Made by a program: the position numbers and the translations under genes. This document shows positions 19,675 through 27,399 of a stretch of 42,068 nt of DNA, one piece after another (positions within the stretch are counted from its first letter, which is position 1; the number at the start of each line of letters is the position of its first letter). Source of the DNA: an uncultured Eisenbergiella sp. (GTDB lineage: Bacteria; Bacillota; Clostridia; Lachnospirales; Lachnospiraceae). Below the pieces are notes generated by a model. It had not been told where the DNA came from and did not search any database. It saw only the letters and a list, made by a program, of their open reading frames with translations. The stretch lies in assembly GCA_947626995.1 (NCBI GenBank), contig CANQUI010000014.1:1-42068 (forward strand). The letters are read 5' to 3'.

Positions 19675-19716
19675 AAAAAAAGGCCTTTTGGCCAAAAAAA
19701 ATGAGGAGGAAACATT

Positions 19717-21507
19717 ATGAGTGAAGAGATTTTGAGCGCCTTAAACGGCGAAGTGTTCGGCGTCTGGTTTTTGATCGGCGCCGCGCTGGTGTTCTGGATG
19801 CAGGCCGGATTTGCCATGGTGGAAACCGGCTTTACCAGAGCCAAGAACGCGGGCAACATTCTGATGAAAAACCTGATGGATTTTTGTATCGGCACGGTGG
19901 TCTTTATCCTGATCGGCTTTAGCCTGCTGCTGGGAGAAGACCTGGTGGGCTTTATCGGAAAACCCGGGTTTGACATTTTCACGTCCTACGGCAGTTTCGA
20001 TTGGTCCAACTTTGTATTCAATCTGGTGTTCTGCGCCACCACGGCGACCATCGTATCCGGCGCCATGGCGGAACGCACCAAGTTCCTTTCCTACTGCATT
20101 TACTCCGCAGTAATCTCCGCGGTGATCTATCCCGTGGAGGCGCACTGGACCTGGGGCGGCGGCTGGCTGGCCCAGATCGGATTCCATGATTTTGCGGGTT
20201 CCAACTGTATCCATATGGTAGGCGGTACCAGCGCTCTGATCGGCGCGGCTCTGCTTGGCCCCCGTATCGGAAAATTTGTAAAAGACAAGGCCGGAAAAGT
20301 CACTAAGGTCAACGCATTCCCCGGTCACAACCTTCCCATCGGCTGCCTGGGCGTCTTCATTCTCTGGCTTGGCTGGTACGGTTTCAACGGCGCGGCCGCC
20401 ACTTCCGTCGAAGAGCTGGGATCCATCTTTTTAACCACTACCATCGCGCCCTCTGTGGCCACTGTGGTCTGCATGGTCTTTACCTGGATCAAGTATGGCA
20501 AGCCCGATGTTTCCATGTGTTTGAACGCGTCCCTGGCGGGCCTTGTGGCCATCACGGCGCCCTGTGACGTCTGCGACGCCTTCGGCTCCATTATCATCGG
20601 CGCCATAGCCGGTCTGCTGGTGGTATTCGGCGTATGGTTTTTGGACTACAAGCTGCATATTGACGACCCGGTAGGCGCCGTGGCGGTACACTTCCTCAAC
20701 GGCATCTGGGGTACCCTCTCGGTAGGTCTGTTCGCCACCGATACCGCGCCCGCCTTTGCAAGAGGCTTCGGCGACGGCGTCACCTTCGGTGCGAACCAGA
20801 TCGCCGGAAAAGGCCTGTTCTACGGCGGCGGCTTCCGTCTTCTGGGCATCCAGTGCCTGGGCGTGATCGCCACACTGGCCTGGACCGCCGTTACCATCAC
20901 CATTGCGTTCCTGGTCATTCGGGCCCTTGTGGGACTGCGGGTCACCAAAGATGAAGAGATCATCGGTCTGGACGCCTGCGAGCACGGTCTGACCAGCGCT
21001 TACGCCGGCTTCTCCATCATGGATATCTCCAACACCATGACCATGGATGTCAACGAAAATACGGATCTGGGCACCGATGCGTATGAGGAAGCGTCCGAGG
21101 TGCAAAAGGCCGCCGCGGTTCCTGTGGCCGGCGCGCCGGTGGAGACCGATACCGGAATCCACAAGGTCGTCATCATCACCAAGCTGTCCAGCTACGAGAA
21201 GATCAAAAAGGCGATGAACGATCTGGGCGTCACCGGCATGACGGTTACGCAGGTCATGGGCTGCGGCATCCAGAAGGGCGCCGGGAGCATGTACCGCGGC
21301 GTAGAAGTGGATGCGACTTTGCTGCCTAAGGTCAAGATCGAAGTGGTCGTAAGCAAGATCCCGGTCGCTTCCGTAATCGAAACGGCCAAAAAGACACTCT
21401 ACACCGGCCATATCGGCGATGGTAAGATCTTTGTCTATAATGTCAGCCAGGTGGTGAAGGTCCGCACCGGCGAGGAAGGCCTTGCCGCTTTGCAGGACGT
21501 AGAATAA
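19717..21507 (+). CDS. amt: Ammonium channel (Amt) fused to a C-terminal PII signalling domain
   Basis: Residues 1-430 are an Amt channel with 11 likely membrane helices. They show FWMQAGFAMVETGFTRAKN, SGAMAERTKF, and the pore His pair in NCIHMVGGTSAL and VAVHFLNGIWGTL. After a 55-residue linker, residues 482-596 form a PII (GlnB/GlnK) domain: HKVVIITKLSSYEKIKKAM, a T-loop with QKGAGSMYRG, TGHIGDGKIFV and VKVRTGEEG. In separate systems GlnK plugs AmtB when nitrogen is plentiful; here sensor and channel are one chain. The Tyr in MYRG aligns with the uridylylated Tyr of GlnB, though no uridylyltransferase is seen. AGGAGG lies 9 bases before the ATG. It follows purF by 124 bases, with a terminator-hairpin switch between. 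Confidence 0.93.
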   Translation: MSEEILSALNGEVFGVWFLIGAALVFWMQAGFAMVETGFTRAKNAGNILMKNLMDFCIGTVVFILIGFSLLLGEDLVGFIGKPGFDIFTSYGSFDWSNFVFNLVFCATTATIVSGAMAERTKFLSYCIYSAVISAVIYPVEAHWTWGGGWLAQIGFHDFAGSNCIHMVGGTSALIGAALLGPRIGKFVKDKAGKVTKVNAFPGHNLPIGCLGVFILWLGWYGFNGAAATSVEELGSIFLTTTIAPSVATVVCMVFTWIKYGKPDVSMCLNASLAGLVAITAPCDVCDAFGSIIIGAIAGLLVVFGVWFLDYKLHIDDPVGAVAVHFLNGIWGTLSVGLFATDTAPAFARGFGDGVTFGANQIAGKGLFYGGGFRLLGIQCLGVIATLAWTAVTITIAFLVIRALVGLRVTKDEEIIGLDACEHGLTSAYAGFSIMDISNTMTMDVNENTDLGTDAYEEASEVQKAAAVPVAGAPVETDTGIHKVVIITKLSSYEKIKKAMNDLGVTGMTVTQVMGCGIQKGAGSMYRGVEVDATLLPKVKIEVVVSKIPVASVIETAKKTLYTGHIGDGKIFVYNVSQVVKVRTGEEGLAALQDVE

Positions 21508-21528
21508 CACTCGGCTTTTGTTCCCCCT

Positions 21529-21560
21529 GCCCCGCCCGTTTTTCGGGCGGGGCGCTTTTT
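21529..21560 (+). terminator. Intrinsic terminator after amt
   Basis: GCCCCGCCCG and CGGGCGGGGC form a 10-bp GC stem with a loop of five T, followed by GCTTTTT. It lies 22 bases after the amt stop and separates the glnN-purF-amt unit from glmS. Confidence 0.85.
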
Positions 21561-21589
21561 AAGAAAGCGATTTCCCAGATACCCGAGTC

Positions 21590-21617
21590 TTGACATCCTC
21601 TCCCAATCGTGTATACT
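21590..21617 (+). promoter_or_regulatory. Sigma-A promoter of glmS
   Basis: TTGACA (21590-21595), a 16-base spacer and TATACT (21612-21617) match the glnN promoter in both hexamers and spacing. Transcription should start near 21624, about 20 bases before the leader terminator. Confidence 0.8.
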
Positions 21618-21643
21618 AACAGGAGAAGAAAAAAATTGAAACG

Positions 21644-21683
21644 AAGACGCGCTATCAAGTCTGTTGATATAGGCGTCTTTTTT
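21644..21683 (+). terminator. Leader terminator (attenuator) before glmS
   Basis: AAGACGC pairs with GCGTCTT, continued by CTAT / ATAG and CAA / TTG with small bulges, and ends in a run of six T directly before the GGAGG of glmS. The leader is only about 75 nt long and contains nothing resembling the glmS ribozyme found in many Firmicutes. An alternative fold (TTGA / TCAA plus CG / CG around the hexaloop AAGACG, 21636-21658) would break the terminator. It mirrors the glnN and amt leaders but has an imperfect stem and G at loop position 3. Confidence 0.7.
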
Positions 21684-21700
21684 GAAATGGAGGTCTATCT

Positions 21701-23527
21701 ATGTGCGGGATTGCCGGATATATCGGAAAAAAACAGGCTGCGCCCATCATTCTGGACGGTCTTTCCAGACTGGAATACCGGGGTTACGATTCTGCCGGCA
21801 TCGCCGTATTTGACGGCGAAAAGATCCGGATGCAGAAAGCCACGGGACGGCTGCGGATCCTGGAGGAGATGACACAGCACGGCGCCACGCTTCCCGGCGT
21901 GGCCGGAATCGGCCATACCCGGTGGGCCACCCACGGCTCCCCTTCGGACGTCAACGCCCATCCCCACATGAACGAAGAAAATTCCATCGCGGTGGTGCAC
22001 AACGGCATTATCGAAAACTATGCCCAGCTGAAGCAGAAACTGCAGCAAAAAGGGTACAAATTCGCCTCCGAAACGGATACGGAGGTGCTGGTACATATGC
22101 TCACCGAATATTACCACGGCGATCCGCTGGAGGCCATTGAAAAGGTCATGCACCGCGTGGAGGGCTCCTACGCCCTGGGCATCCTGTTTTTGGACCACCC
22201 GCATCATATTTACGCGGCCCGCAAGGACAGCCCGCTGATCATCGGGGAAAGCGGCGAAGGCAGGTTTATCGCTTCCGATGTGCCCGCGATCCTGCAATAT
22301 ACCCGCAGCGTCTACTATATGGAAAATGAAGAGATCGCCTGTCTCTCCCATGCGCATACCCGGTTCTTCAACGTGGACGGAGAAGCCATCCAAAAGGATC
22401 CCGTCACCATCGACTGGGACATCCACGCGGCGGAAAAAGGCGGCTTTGAATATTTTATGCTCAAGGAAATCTATGAGCAGCCCCGGGCGATCCGCGATAC
22501 CATCTCGCCCCGCATCAAAAACGGCGCCATCGACCTGAGCGAGATTCAAATCTCCGACGACGAGTGGAAGGCGTTTCGCAAGATCACCATCGTGGCCTGC
22601 GGCAGCGCATACCACAGCGGCGTGACCGGCCGGTATGTGCTGGAAGATCTGGCCCGCATCCCCACGGAGGTGGATCTGGCCAGCGAATACCGCTACCGCA
22701 ATCCCATCTACGACCCTGACACGCTGGTCATCATCGTCAGTCAGTCCGGAGAGACGGCGGACTCCCTGGCCGCCCTGCGGGATGCCAGATCCCACGGCTG
22801 CAAGGTCCTGGCGATCGTCAACGTGGTGGGCAGTTCCATCGCCAGAGAGGCCGATGCGGTTTTCTACACCTGGGCGGGTCCCGAAATCGCCGTCGCTACC
22901 ACCAAGGCCTATAGCTGCCAGATCGCGGCCTTCTATCTGCTGGCCTTAAAACTGGCTTCGCTGCGCGCCGCCATTACGCCCGAGCGGTTCCGGACGCTCC
23001 TGGACGCGCTGGTATGCCTGCCGGGTCAGATCGAAGGACTGCTTTCCCAAAAAGAAAAAATCCAGTTCTTCGCCAATCATTATCTGGCCACGGAACACAT
23101 CTTCTTCATCGGGCGCGGCATTGATTACGCCCTTTGCCTGGAGGCTTCCCTGAAACTAAAGGAAATCTCCTATATCCATTCCGAAGCCTACGCCGCCGGC
23201 GAACTCAAGCACGGCACCATTTCGCTGATGGAAAACGGCACGCTGGTCATCGCGGTGGCCACCCAGGACAGCCTGTATCCCAAGACGGTGAGCAATATCG
23301 TGGAGGTTAAGAGCCGCGGCGCCTTTGTCATGGCCCTGACCACACTGCAGCATCAGGAGATGGAAAAATGCGCGGATTACGTGCTTTATATTCCGGAGAC
23401 CGAGGCGCCCTTTATGGGATCCTTGGCCATCATCCCGTTACAGCTGTTCGCCTACTATGTGTCCCTGGGAAGGGGCCTGGACGTAGATAAACCCCGAAAC
23501 CTGGCCAAATCGGTTACGGTAGAATAA
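21701..23527 (+). CDS. glmS: Glutamine-fructose-6-phosphate aminotransferase (isomerizing)
   Basis: It makes glucosamine-6-phosphate for cell wall synthesis, with glutamine as nitrogen donor. The 608 residues equal the family length. The class II glutaminase nucleophile is Cys2 (MCGIAGYIG), followed by LEYRGYDSAGIAV, GIGHTRWATHG and VHNGIIENY. Two SIS sugar-isomerase domains follow (VACGSAYHSGV and SQSGETADSLAAL; then FFIGRGIDYALCLEASLKLKEISYIHSEAYAAGELKHG). The C-terminus, NLAKSVTVE, is typical. GGAGG lies 7 bases before the ATG. It has its own promoter and a leader terminator, and ends in a strong bidirectional terminator. Confidence 0.97.
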   Translation: MCGIAGYIGKKQAAPIILDGLSRLEYRGYDSAGIAVFDGEKIRMQKATGRLRILEEMTQHGATLPGVAGIGHTRWATHGSPSDVNAHPHMNEENSIAVVHNGIIENYAQLKQKLQQKGYKFASETDTEVLVHMLTEYYHGDPLEAIEKVMHRVEGSYALGILFLDHPHHIYAARKDSPLIIGESGEGRFIASDVPAILQYTRSVYYMENEEIACLSHAHTRFFNVDGEAIQKDPVTIDWDIHAAEKGGFEYFMLKEIYEQPRAIRDTISPRIKNGAIDLSEIQISDDEWKAFRKITIVACGSAYHSGVTGRYVLEDLARIPTEVDLASEYRYRNPIYDPDTLVIIVSQSGETADSLAALRDARSHGCKVLAIVNVVGSSIAREADAVFYTWAGPEIAVATTKAYSCQIAAFYLLALKLASLRAAITPERFRTLLDALVCLPGQIEGLLSQKEKIQFFANHYLATEHIFFIGRGIDYALCLEASLKLKEISYIHSEAYAAGELKHGTISLMENGTLVIAVATQDSLYPKTVSNIVEVKSRGAFVMALTTLQHQEMEKCADYVLYIPETEAPFMGSLAIIPLQLFAYYVSLGRGLDVDKPRNLAKSVTVE

Positions 23528-23572
23528 AAAAGCCGGGGACGCATCCGTTTCGATGCTCCCCGGCTTTTTTTG
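23526..23572. terminator. Bidirectional terminator between glmS and the com/holA operon
   Basis: A stem (AAAAAAGCCGGGGA, one bulged C, GCATC, pairing with GATGCTCCCCGGCTTTTTT; 6-nt loop) has T-runs on both strands. It starts at the glmS stop codon and lies 15 bases beyond the stop of the converging minus-strand zinc-ribbon gene, so it can serve both. Confidence 0.9.
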
Positions 23573-23587
23573 CCCGATTCGACGGGT

Positions 23588-24064
23588 TCAAAGGATCTCC
23601 CGGCAGAAATAACAGGTAAAATCCTGTCTCCTGCTGCCGATGCGGATCAGGTTCTCCGCGCCGCAGTACCTGCATCTGACCAGAACCATCCCGCTTGGAA
23701 CCCCGTCGCCGTCATAATGGCGCATGGCGGGCATCCGGCCGCCGGTCTCATGATGAAGCCGCAGCTCTTCGAGCCGTTCTTCTTCCGCATGGGCCTTTTC
23801 ATCCTCCATCGCCTTCTGCCGCAGATACGCCGTGGTAGAATCCGCATCCGGTTCTAAAGGCGGAACCGACGGTTTTTTCCCGGATACCACGGTCCGTGCC
23901 GGCGCCGTTTTCATCCCGCCGCCTGCCGACGGAACGGAAACGTCCGCCTGCCGTCTTTGGTCCCTCATTTCTTTGTGACTGCGATCCCTTTTTTGCTTCA
24001 TGGCCGGCACAAAACGTGTCACAAATATGATCAAAAGGATCAGCCAAACAATCGTCTGTATCAT
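23588..24064 (-). CDS. Membrane-anchored zinc-ribbon protein of unknown function
   Basis: I do not recognise this 158-residue protein beyond its architecture. One N-terminal membrane helix (residues 3-20, IQTIVWLILLIIFVTRFV) is followed by a charged, proline-containing linker. A short helical stretch rich in Glu and Arg (residues 85-108) comes next, and a C-terminal zinc ribbon with two Cys pairs (CRYCGAENLI and CYFCREIL). The ribbon should face the cytoplasm if the short N-terminus stays outside. A GGGAG site lies 8 bases before the ATG. It ends the operon, 16 bases after holA. The ribbon could bind nucleic acid or protein; no specific role can be assigned. Confidence 0.7.
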   Translation of the reverse strand: MIQTIVWLILLIIFVTRFVPAMKQKRDRSHKEMRDQRRQADVSVPSAGGGMKTAPARTVVSGKKPSVPPLEPDADSTTAYLRQKAMEDEKAHAEEERLEELRLHHETGGRMPAMRHYDGDGVPSGMVLVRCRYCGAENLIRIGSRRQDFTCYFCREIL

Positions 24065-24080
24065 CTTTTTCTCCCTTCTT

Positions 24081-25094
24081 TTATCCGGTACGCCCCAGTG
24101 TCTGCGCCGGATCTGTCGCCGCGCTGTGTCGGATCATGAGCAGTTCCACGCTCAGCACGTCGTTCATTTTCCCGGTTTTGACCGCCTCGTCCGCTTCCAC
24201 ACAGTCCTGCAGCGCCTCTTTTAGCTCGTGCATGGAAAACCGGGCGGCCTGCGACGTATATTTTCTGATTACAAAACCGGGAAGCCCGGTCTGTTCCCCG
24301 ATGCTGCGATCGTCATAGCCTTTTTTCTTCAGCTGCTTGACCTGCATCAGCAGATTGAACTGCCGCCCGATCAGGGACAGAATCCGCATCGGAGGTTCCT
24401 TTTTGGAAAGCAGATCATAGTATAGCTTCAGCGCCTGCTGCTGTCTGCGCAGGGCGATGGCCTCCACCATATCGAAGATCTGGCCGCTGATCTGACGGAC
24501 GCAGACCGCGTCCACGTCCTCCTTTGTCACAACGTCCCGCTCCAGCGTATAACAGAGGACCTTTTCCAGCTCCCGCCTTATATTCTCCATATTCGGGCCG
24601 GTCTTTTGCAGAAAATGCCGGAGGGTGCTCTCCGTGATTTTCTTATTTTCTTTCTTAAGCAGGGTGAGGACCCATTTTTGCAGCGTGGCTTCGTCCTGCA
24701 TGGGAAACTCCACCGTACGCCCCACATCCTTCACCGCCCGAAACAGACGGCCCCGTTTATCCACTTCCGTTTCCACAAAAACGAAACTGACCGTTTCGGG
24801 AAGATTTCGGATAAAATCGGCAAGCCGGTCCGACGCCTTTTTGAAAAACCCGCTGTTTTCCACCACGATTACCCGTCTTTGTGCGAAAAAAGGCATGGTC
24901 CGGGCCTGTTCCATCAGCTCTTCCGGATCGGTCTCCCTGCCTTCATAATAATGATAGTTCATGGTGTCTTTGGGATCGATCAGCGCCTGTTTGAGCCGGT
25001 CCCGATACTGCAGACGCAGGTAGGCCTCTTCTCCGTAGAGCAAATAGACCTGTTTCAGGTGCATTGTTCTGAGATCTTCCAACAGCCGCTGCAT
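24081..25094 (-). CDS. holA: DNA polymerase III subunit delta
   Basis: The delta subunit opens the beta sliding clamp within the clamp loader. The 337 residues fit the family: QVYLLYGEEAYLRLQYRDRLKQALI at the N-terminus, then VVENSGFFKKASDRLADFI near residue 95 and the C-terminal collar part with PPMRILSLIGRQFNLLMQVKQL near 235. I start at the ATG at 25094 because GGAGG lies 7 bases before it; the frame is open further upstream but without a binding site. In many Firmicutes holA follows comEC, as here (51 bases between them). Confidence 0.93.
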   Translation of the reverse strand: MQRLLEDLRTMHLKQVYLLYGEEAYLRLQYRDRLKQALIDPKDTMNYHYYEGRETDPEELMEQARTMPFFAQRRVIVVENSGFFKKASDRLADFIRNLPETVSFVFVETEVDKRGRLFRAVKDVGRTVEFPMQDEATLQKWVLTLLKKENKKITESTLRHFLQKTGPNMENIRRELEKVLCYTLERDVVTKEDVDAVCVRQISGQIFDMVEAIALRRQQQALKLYYDLLSKKEPPMRILSLIGRQFNLLMQVKQLKKKGYDDRSIGEQTGLPGFVIRKYTSQAARFSMHELKEALQDCVEADEAVKTGKMNDVLSVELLMIRHSAATDPAQTLGRTG

Positions 25095-25145
25095 CGTTCC
25101 CTCCTTCGTCCGCCCTGCGGCCCTTTTGAGATATTCTAGCACATT

Positions 25146-27377
25146 TCAGGGAGAAAGGAAAGTGCGAACGGACATTCTGTCTTTCTCCACGGATACCAAA
25201 ACAGCGCCCTGTCCGGCGGTGACATAGTAAGGGATCGACTGCCCCCGGATACGCTCCAGCGTCTCTGGAGCGGGATGCCCGTAACGGTTCTTTCTTCCGC
25301 AGGAGATCAGGACGGCCCGGGGATTGATTGCCTGCAAAAAAGGCAGACCAGTGGCGTTTGCCGCGCCGTGATGCCCCGCGGCAAGCAGATCGCACTCCAG
25401 CAGCGTCTTTTCATACCGTTCCACCAGCCACTGCTCGCCCGCTTCCTGCAGATCGCCGGAAAAAAGGGCGCAAAAGTCGCCGTACGCAAGCTTTAATACC
25501 AAAGATGCGTCGTTGCGGTCCGACACGGGCCGCTGTGCAAAAGGGTGCAGACAGGTCAGCGTCACTTCTCCTGCCGTCAGCTGTTCTCCCGCCTGCAGCC
25601 GCGTCACCAAAACGCCATAGTCCTGCGCCAGGGTAAGAATCTGCTGCAGCTGGTCGTCCCACAGAGGCACATCCGGCAAATACAGGCCGTGAATCCCGAT
25701 GCGTTCCGCCTGCGCCCACGCGAAAATCTCCTCAAGCGCGTTGACATGATCCTCATCCCAGTGGCTGATAAAAATACCGGACAGGGAACGGACGCCGCAA
25801 TGCTTTAGATAAGGGATGATCTGGAACGTGCCCGCGCGACTGGAAGAAGCGCTTCCCGCATCCAGAAGGAAAAATTCATGACGGGGCGTTTCCACGCAGA
25901 CGCACGCGCCCTGTCCCACGTCCAGCATCGCGATGCGCAGACCATGGGGCAGGCGGATCAGAAAAATTCCCGTCAAAAGCAGCGCCGCTGTCAGGCGCAG
26001 CAAAGGCGCAAGACGCCTGCCCTGCCAACAGAGAAGAAAGAGCGCCGCGCCAAAAAGCACGACCTGCCACGCCTCGGGCGTCCCGGTATGCTGTGCGCTG
26101 CCGGGCAGCGACAGGACGGTACGGCAGATCAGCCGGTAACATCCAAACAGGAAACGGACCGGCAGCGCCACGCCCTTTGCGATCCCCAAAAAAACCGGGG
26201 CAACCGGCTCCAGCAGACCCAAAACAGCCAGCAGCAGCAAAAGGGGCAGCAAAATGCCCATCAAAGGGATCACCGCCAGATTGGCCGGAATCGACCAGGG
26301 ATTCCACTGATGAAAATGACGCAGCAGAAACGGAAGCGTCGCCAGCGTCACGCTCATCCCGGACAACGCGGCCCGCAGGATCTTCTGCCCCGCCTTTTGC
26401 CGGTCCTCTTTTCGGTCGCCGCTATCGGTCAGAAAGGGGCATATCACCGCAATCCCGGCCACCGCGGAAAAGGAAAGCTGAAATCCCGCGTCAAACAGAA
26501 ATGCGGGAGAAACCACCAAAATCCACGCCGCGGCAAGCAGCAGCGAAGTGGCCAGATCCGCGGTCCTGCAAAAAAGGCGCGCGCCCAGCGTCATTCCAAA
26601 CATGAGAAGCGCCCGTTTTACGGACACGCTCATTCCGGTCATACAGGCATAACCGGTCAGGATTCCCATCCCTGCCGCGGCCGCTGCCCAGACGGGCAGG
26701 CGTATCCTGCGAAGCAGCATAAAAAGCCCCAGACCGATGAGGGAAACGTGCAGTCCCGAGATGGCCAGCAGATGGGAAATGCCCGCCGCCTGGTACAAAG
26801 ACTTCACCGTTTCGTCCATCCCTCTTTTTTCGCCCAGCACCATGGCGGATGCCAGCGGACCGTCCTGTTGTCCCAACAGCTTATCAAAAAAGAAAGCGAT
26901 CCTGCGTCGGATCTCATACAGCGTCTGCCCTACGGGATCAAAGGATTTGCTTTCCCACAAAATCCTGACGTCCTGCAGCGCAAAAAGATACCCTCTGGTC
27001 TGCTGATAAATACGCCGGTCAAACTCTCCCGGATTCGTGGCGCTTTGAAAGGGAACGACTCTGCCCTCCACCCGCACGCTGCTGCCCACCCGGGGCAGCG
27101 ATTCATCCGTTTGCAGATAGCAGACCACTGATTTTTTCCCCGGTTCCTCTTCCGGCTTTTGGGATTTTCGTCCCTTCTCCACCCCGATCCGGGAAAGCGT
27201 AAACGTCAGAGCCGCGTCTGAATCGTCCGCCGGCTCATAAGGCTCTGCCGCCTTCCCGATCAGGATCACCGTCTCTCCTTCCAGGCTGTCCCATCGCCCA
27301 TCAGCGGGCGGCATCGGCGCAAGCAGAAGATAAACGGTCAAAAAAAGCAGCAGAGCCGTACATAATGGTCGTCTCAA
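25146..27377 (-). CDS. comEC: ComEC/Rec2-family DNA uptake channel
   Basis: ComEC carries transforming single-stranded DNA across the membrane in naturally competent bacteria. The 743-residue protein has an N-terminal membrane and soluble region (DUF4131-like), then the competence domain with several helices (LGEKRGMDETVKSLYQAAGISHLLAISGLHVSLIG near residue 220). A C-terminal metallo-beta-lactamase-like domain follows (LDVGQGACVCVETP, SHWDEDHVN, GHHGAANATG). I place the start at TTG 27377, because GAGGAA lies about 9 bases before it and the hydrophobic start LCTALLLFLTVYLLLAP fits; the longer frame to 27542 reads through the preceding gene. It begins 22 bases after the GerMN gene. Whether this organism is competent cannot be judged from this alone. 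Confidence 0.9.
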   Translation of the reverse strand: MRRPLCTALLLFLTVYLLLAPMPPADGRWDSLEGETVILIGKAAEPYEPADDSDAALTFTLSRIGVEKGRKSQKPEEEPGKKSVVCYLQTDESLPRVGSSVRVEGRVVPFQSATNPGEFDRRIYQQTRGYLFALQDVRILWESKSFDPVGQTLYEIRRRIAFFFDKLLGQQDGPLASAMVLGEKRGMDETVKSLYQAAGISHLLAISGLHVSLIGLGLFMLLRRIRLPVWAAAAAGMGILTGYACMTGMSVSVKRALLMFGMTLGARLFCRTADLATSLLLAAAWILVVSPAFLFDAGFQLSFSAVAGIAVICPFLTDSGDRKEDRQKAGQKILRAALSGMSVTLATLPFLLRHFHQWNPWSIPANLAVIPLMGILLPLLLLLAVLGLLEPVAPVFLGIAKGVALPVRFLFGCYRLICRTVLSLPGSAQHTGTPEAWQVVLFGAALFLLCWQGRRLAPLLRLTAALLLTGIFLIRLPHGLRIAMLDVGQGACVCVETPRHEFFLLDAGSASSSRAGTFQIIPYLKHCGVRSLSGIFISHWDEDHVNALEEIFAWAQAERIGIHGLYLPDVPLWDDQLQQILTLAQDYGVLVTRLQAGEQLTAGEVTLTCLHPFAQRPVSDRNDASLVLKLAYGDFCALFSGDLQEAGEQWLVERYEKTLLECDLLAAGHHGAANATGLPFLQAINPRAVLISCGRKNRYGHPAPETLERIRGQSIPYYVTAGQGAVLVSVEKDRMSVRTFLSP

Positions 27378-27399
27378 ATCAATGATTTCCTCGCAGCAG

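Noticed and set aside
21620-21700. A glmS ribozyme in the glmS leader
   Set aside because: The leader is too short for the ribozyme core and is filled by a terminator hairpin.
25878-27131. A 417-codon plus-strand frame opposite comEC
   Set aside because: Basic, low-complexity antisense translation; the minus strand has convincing ComEC motifs throughout.
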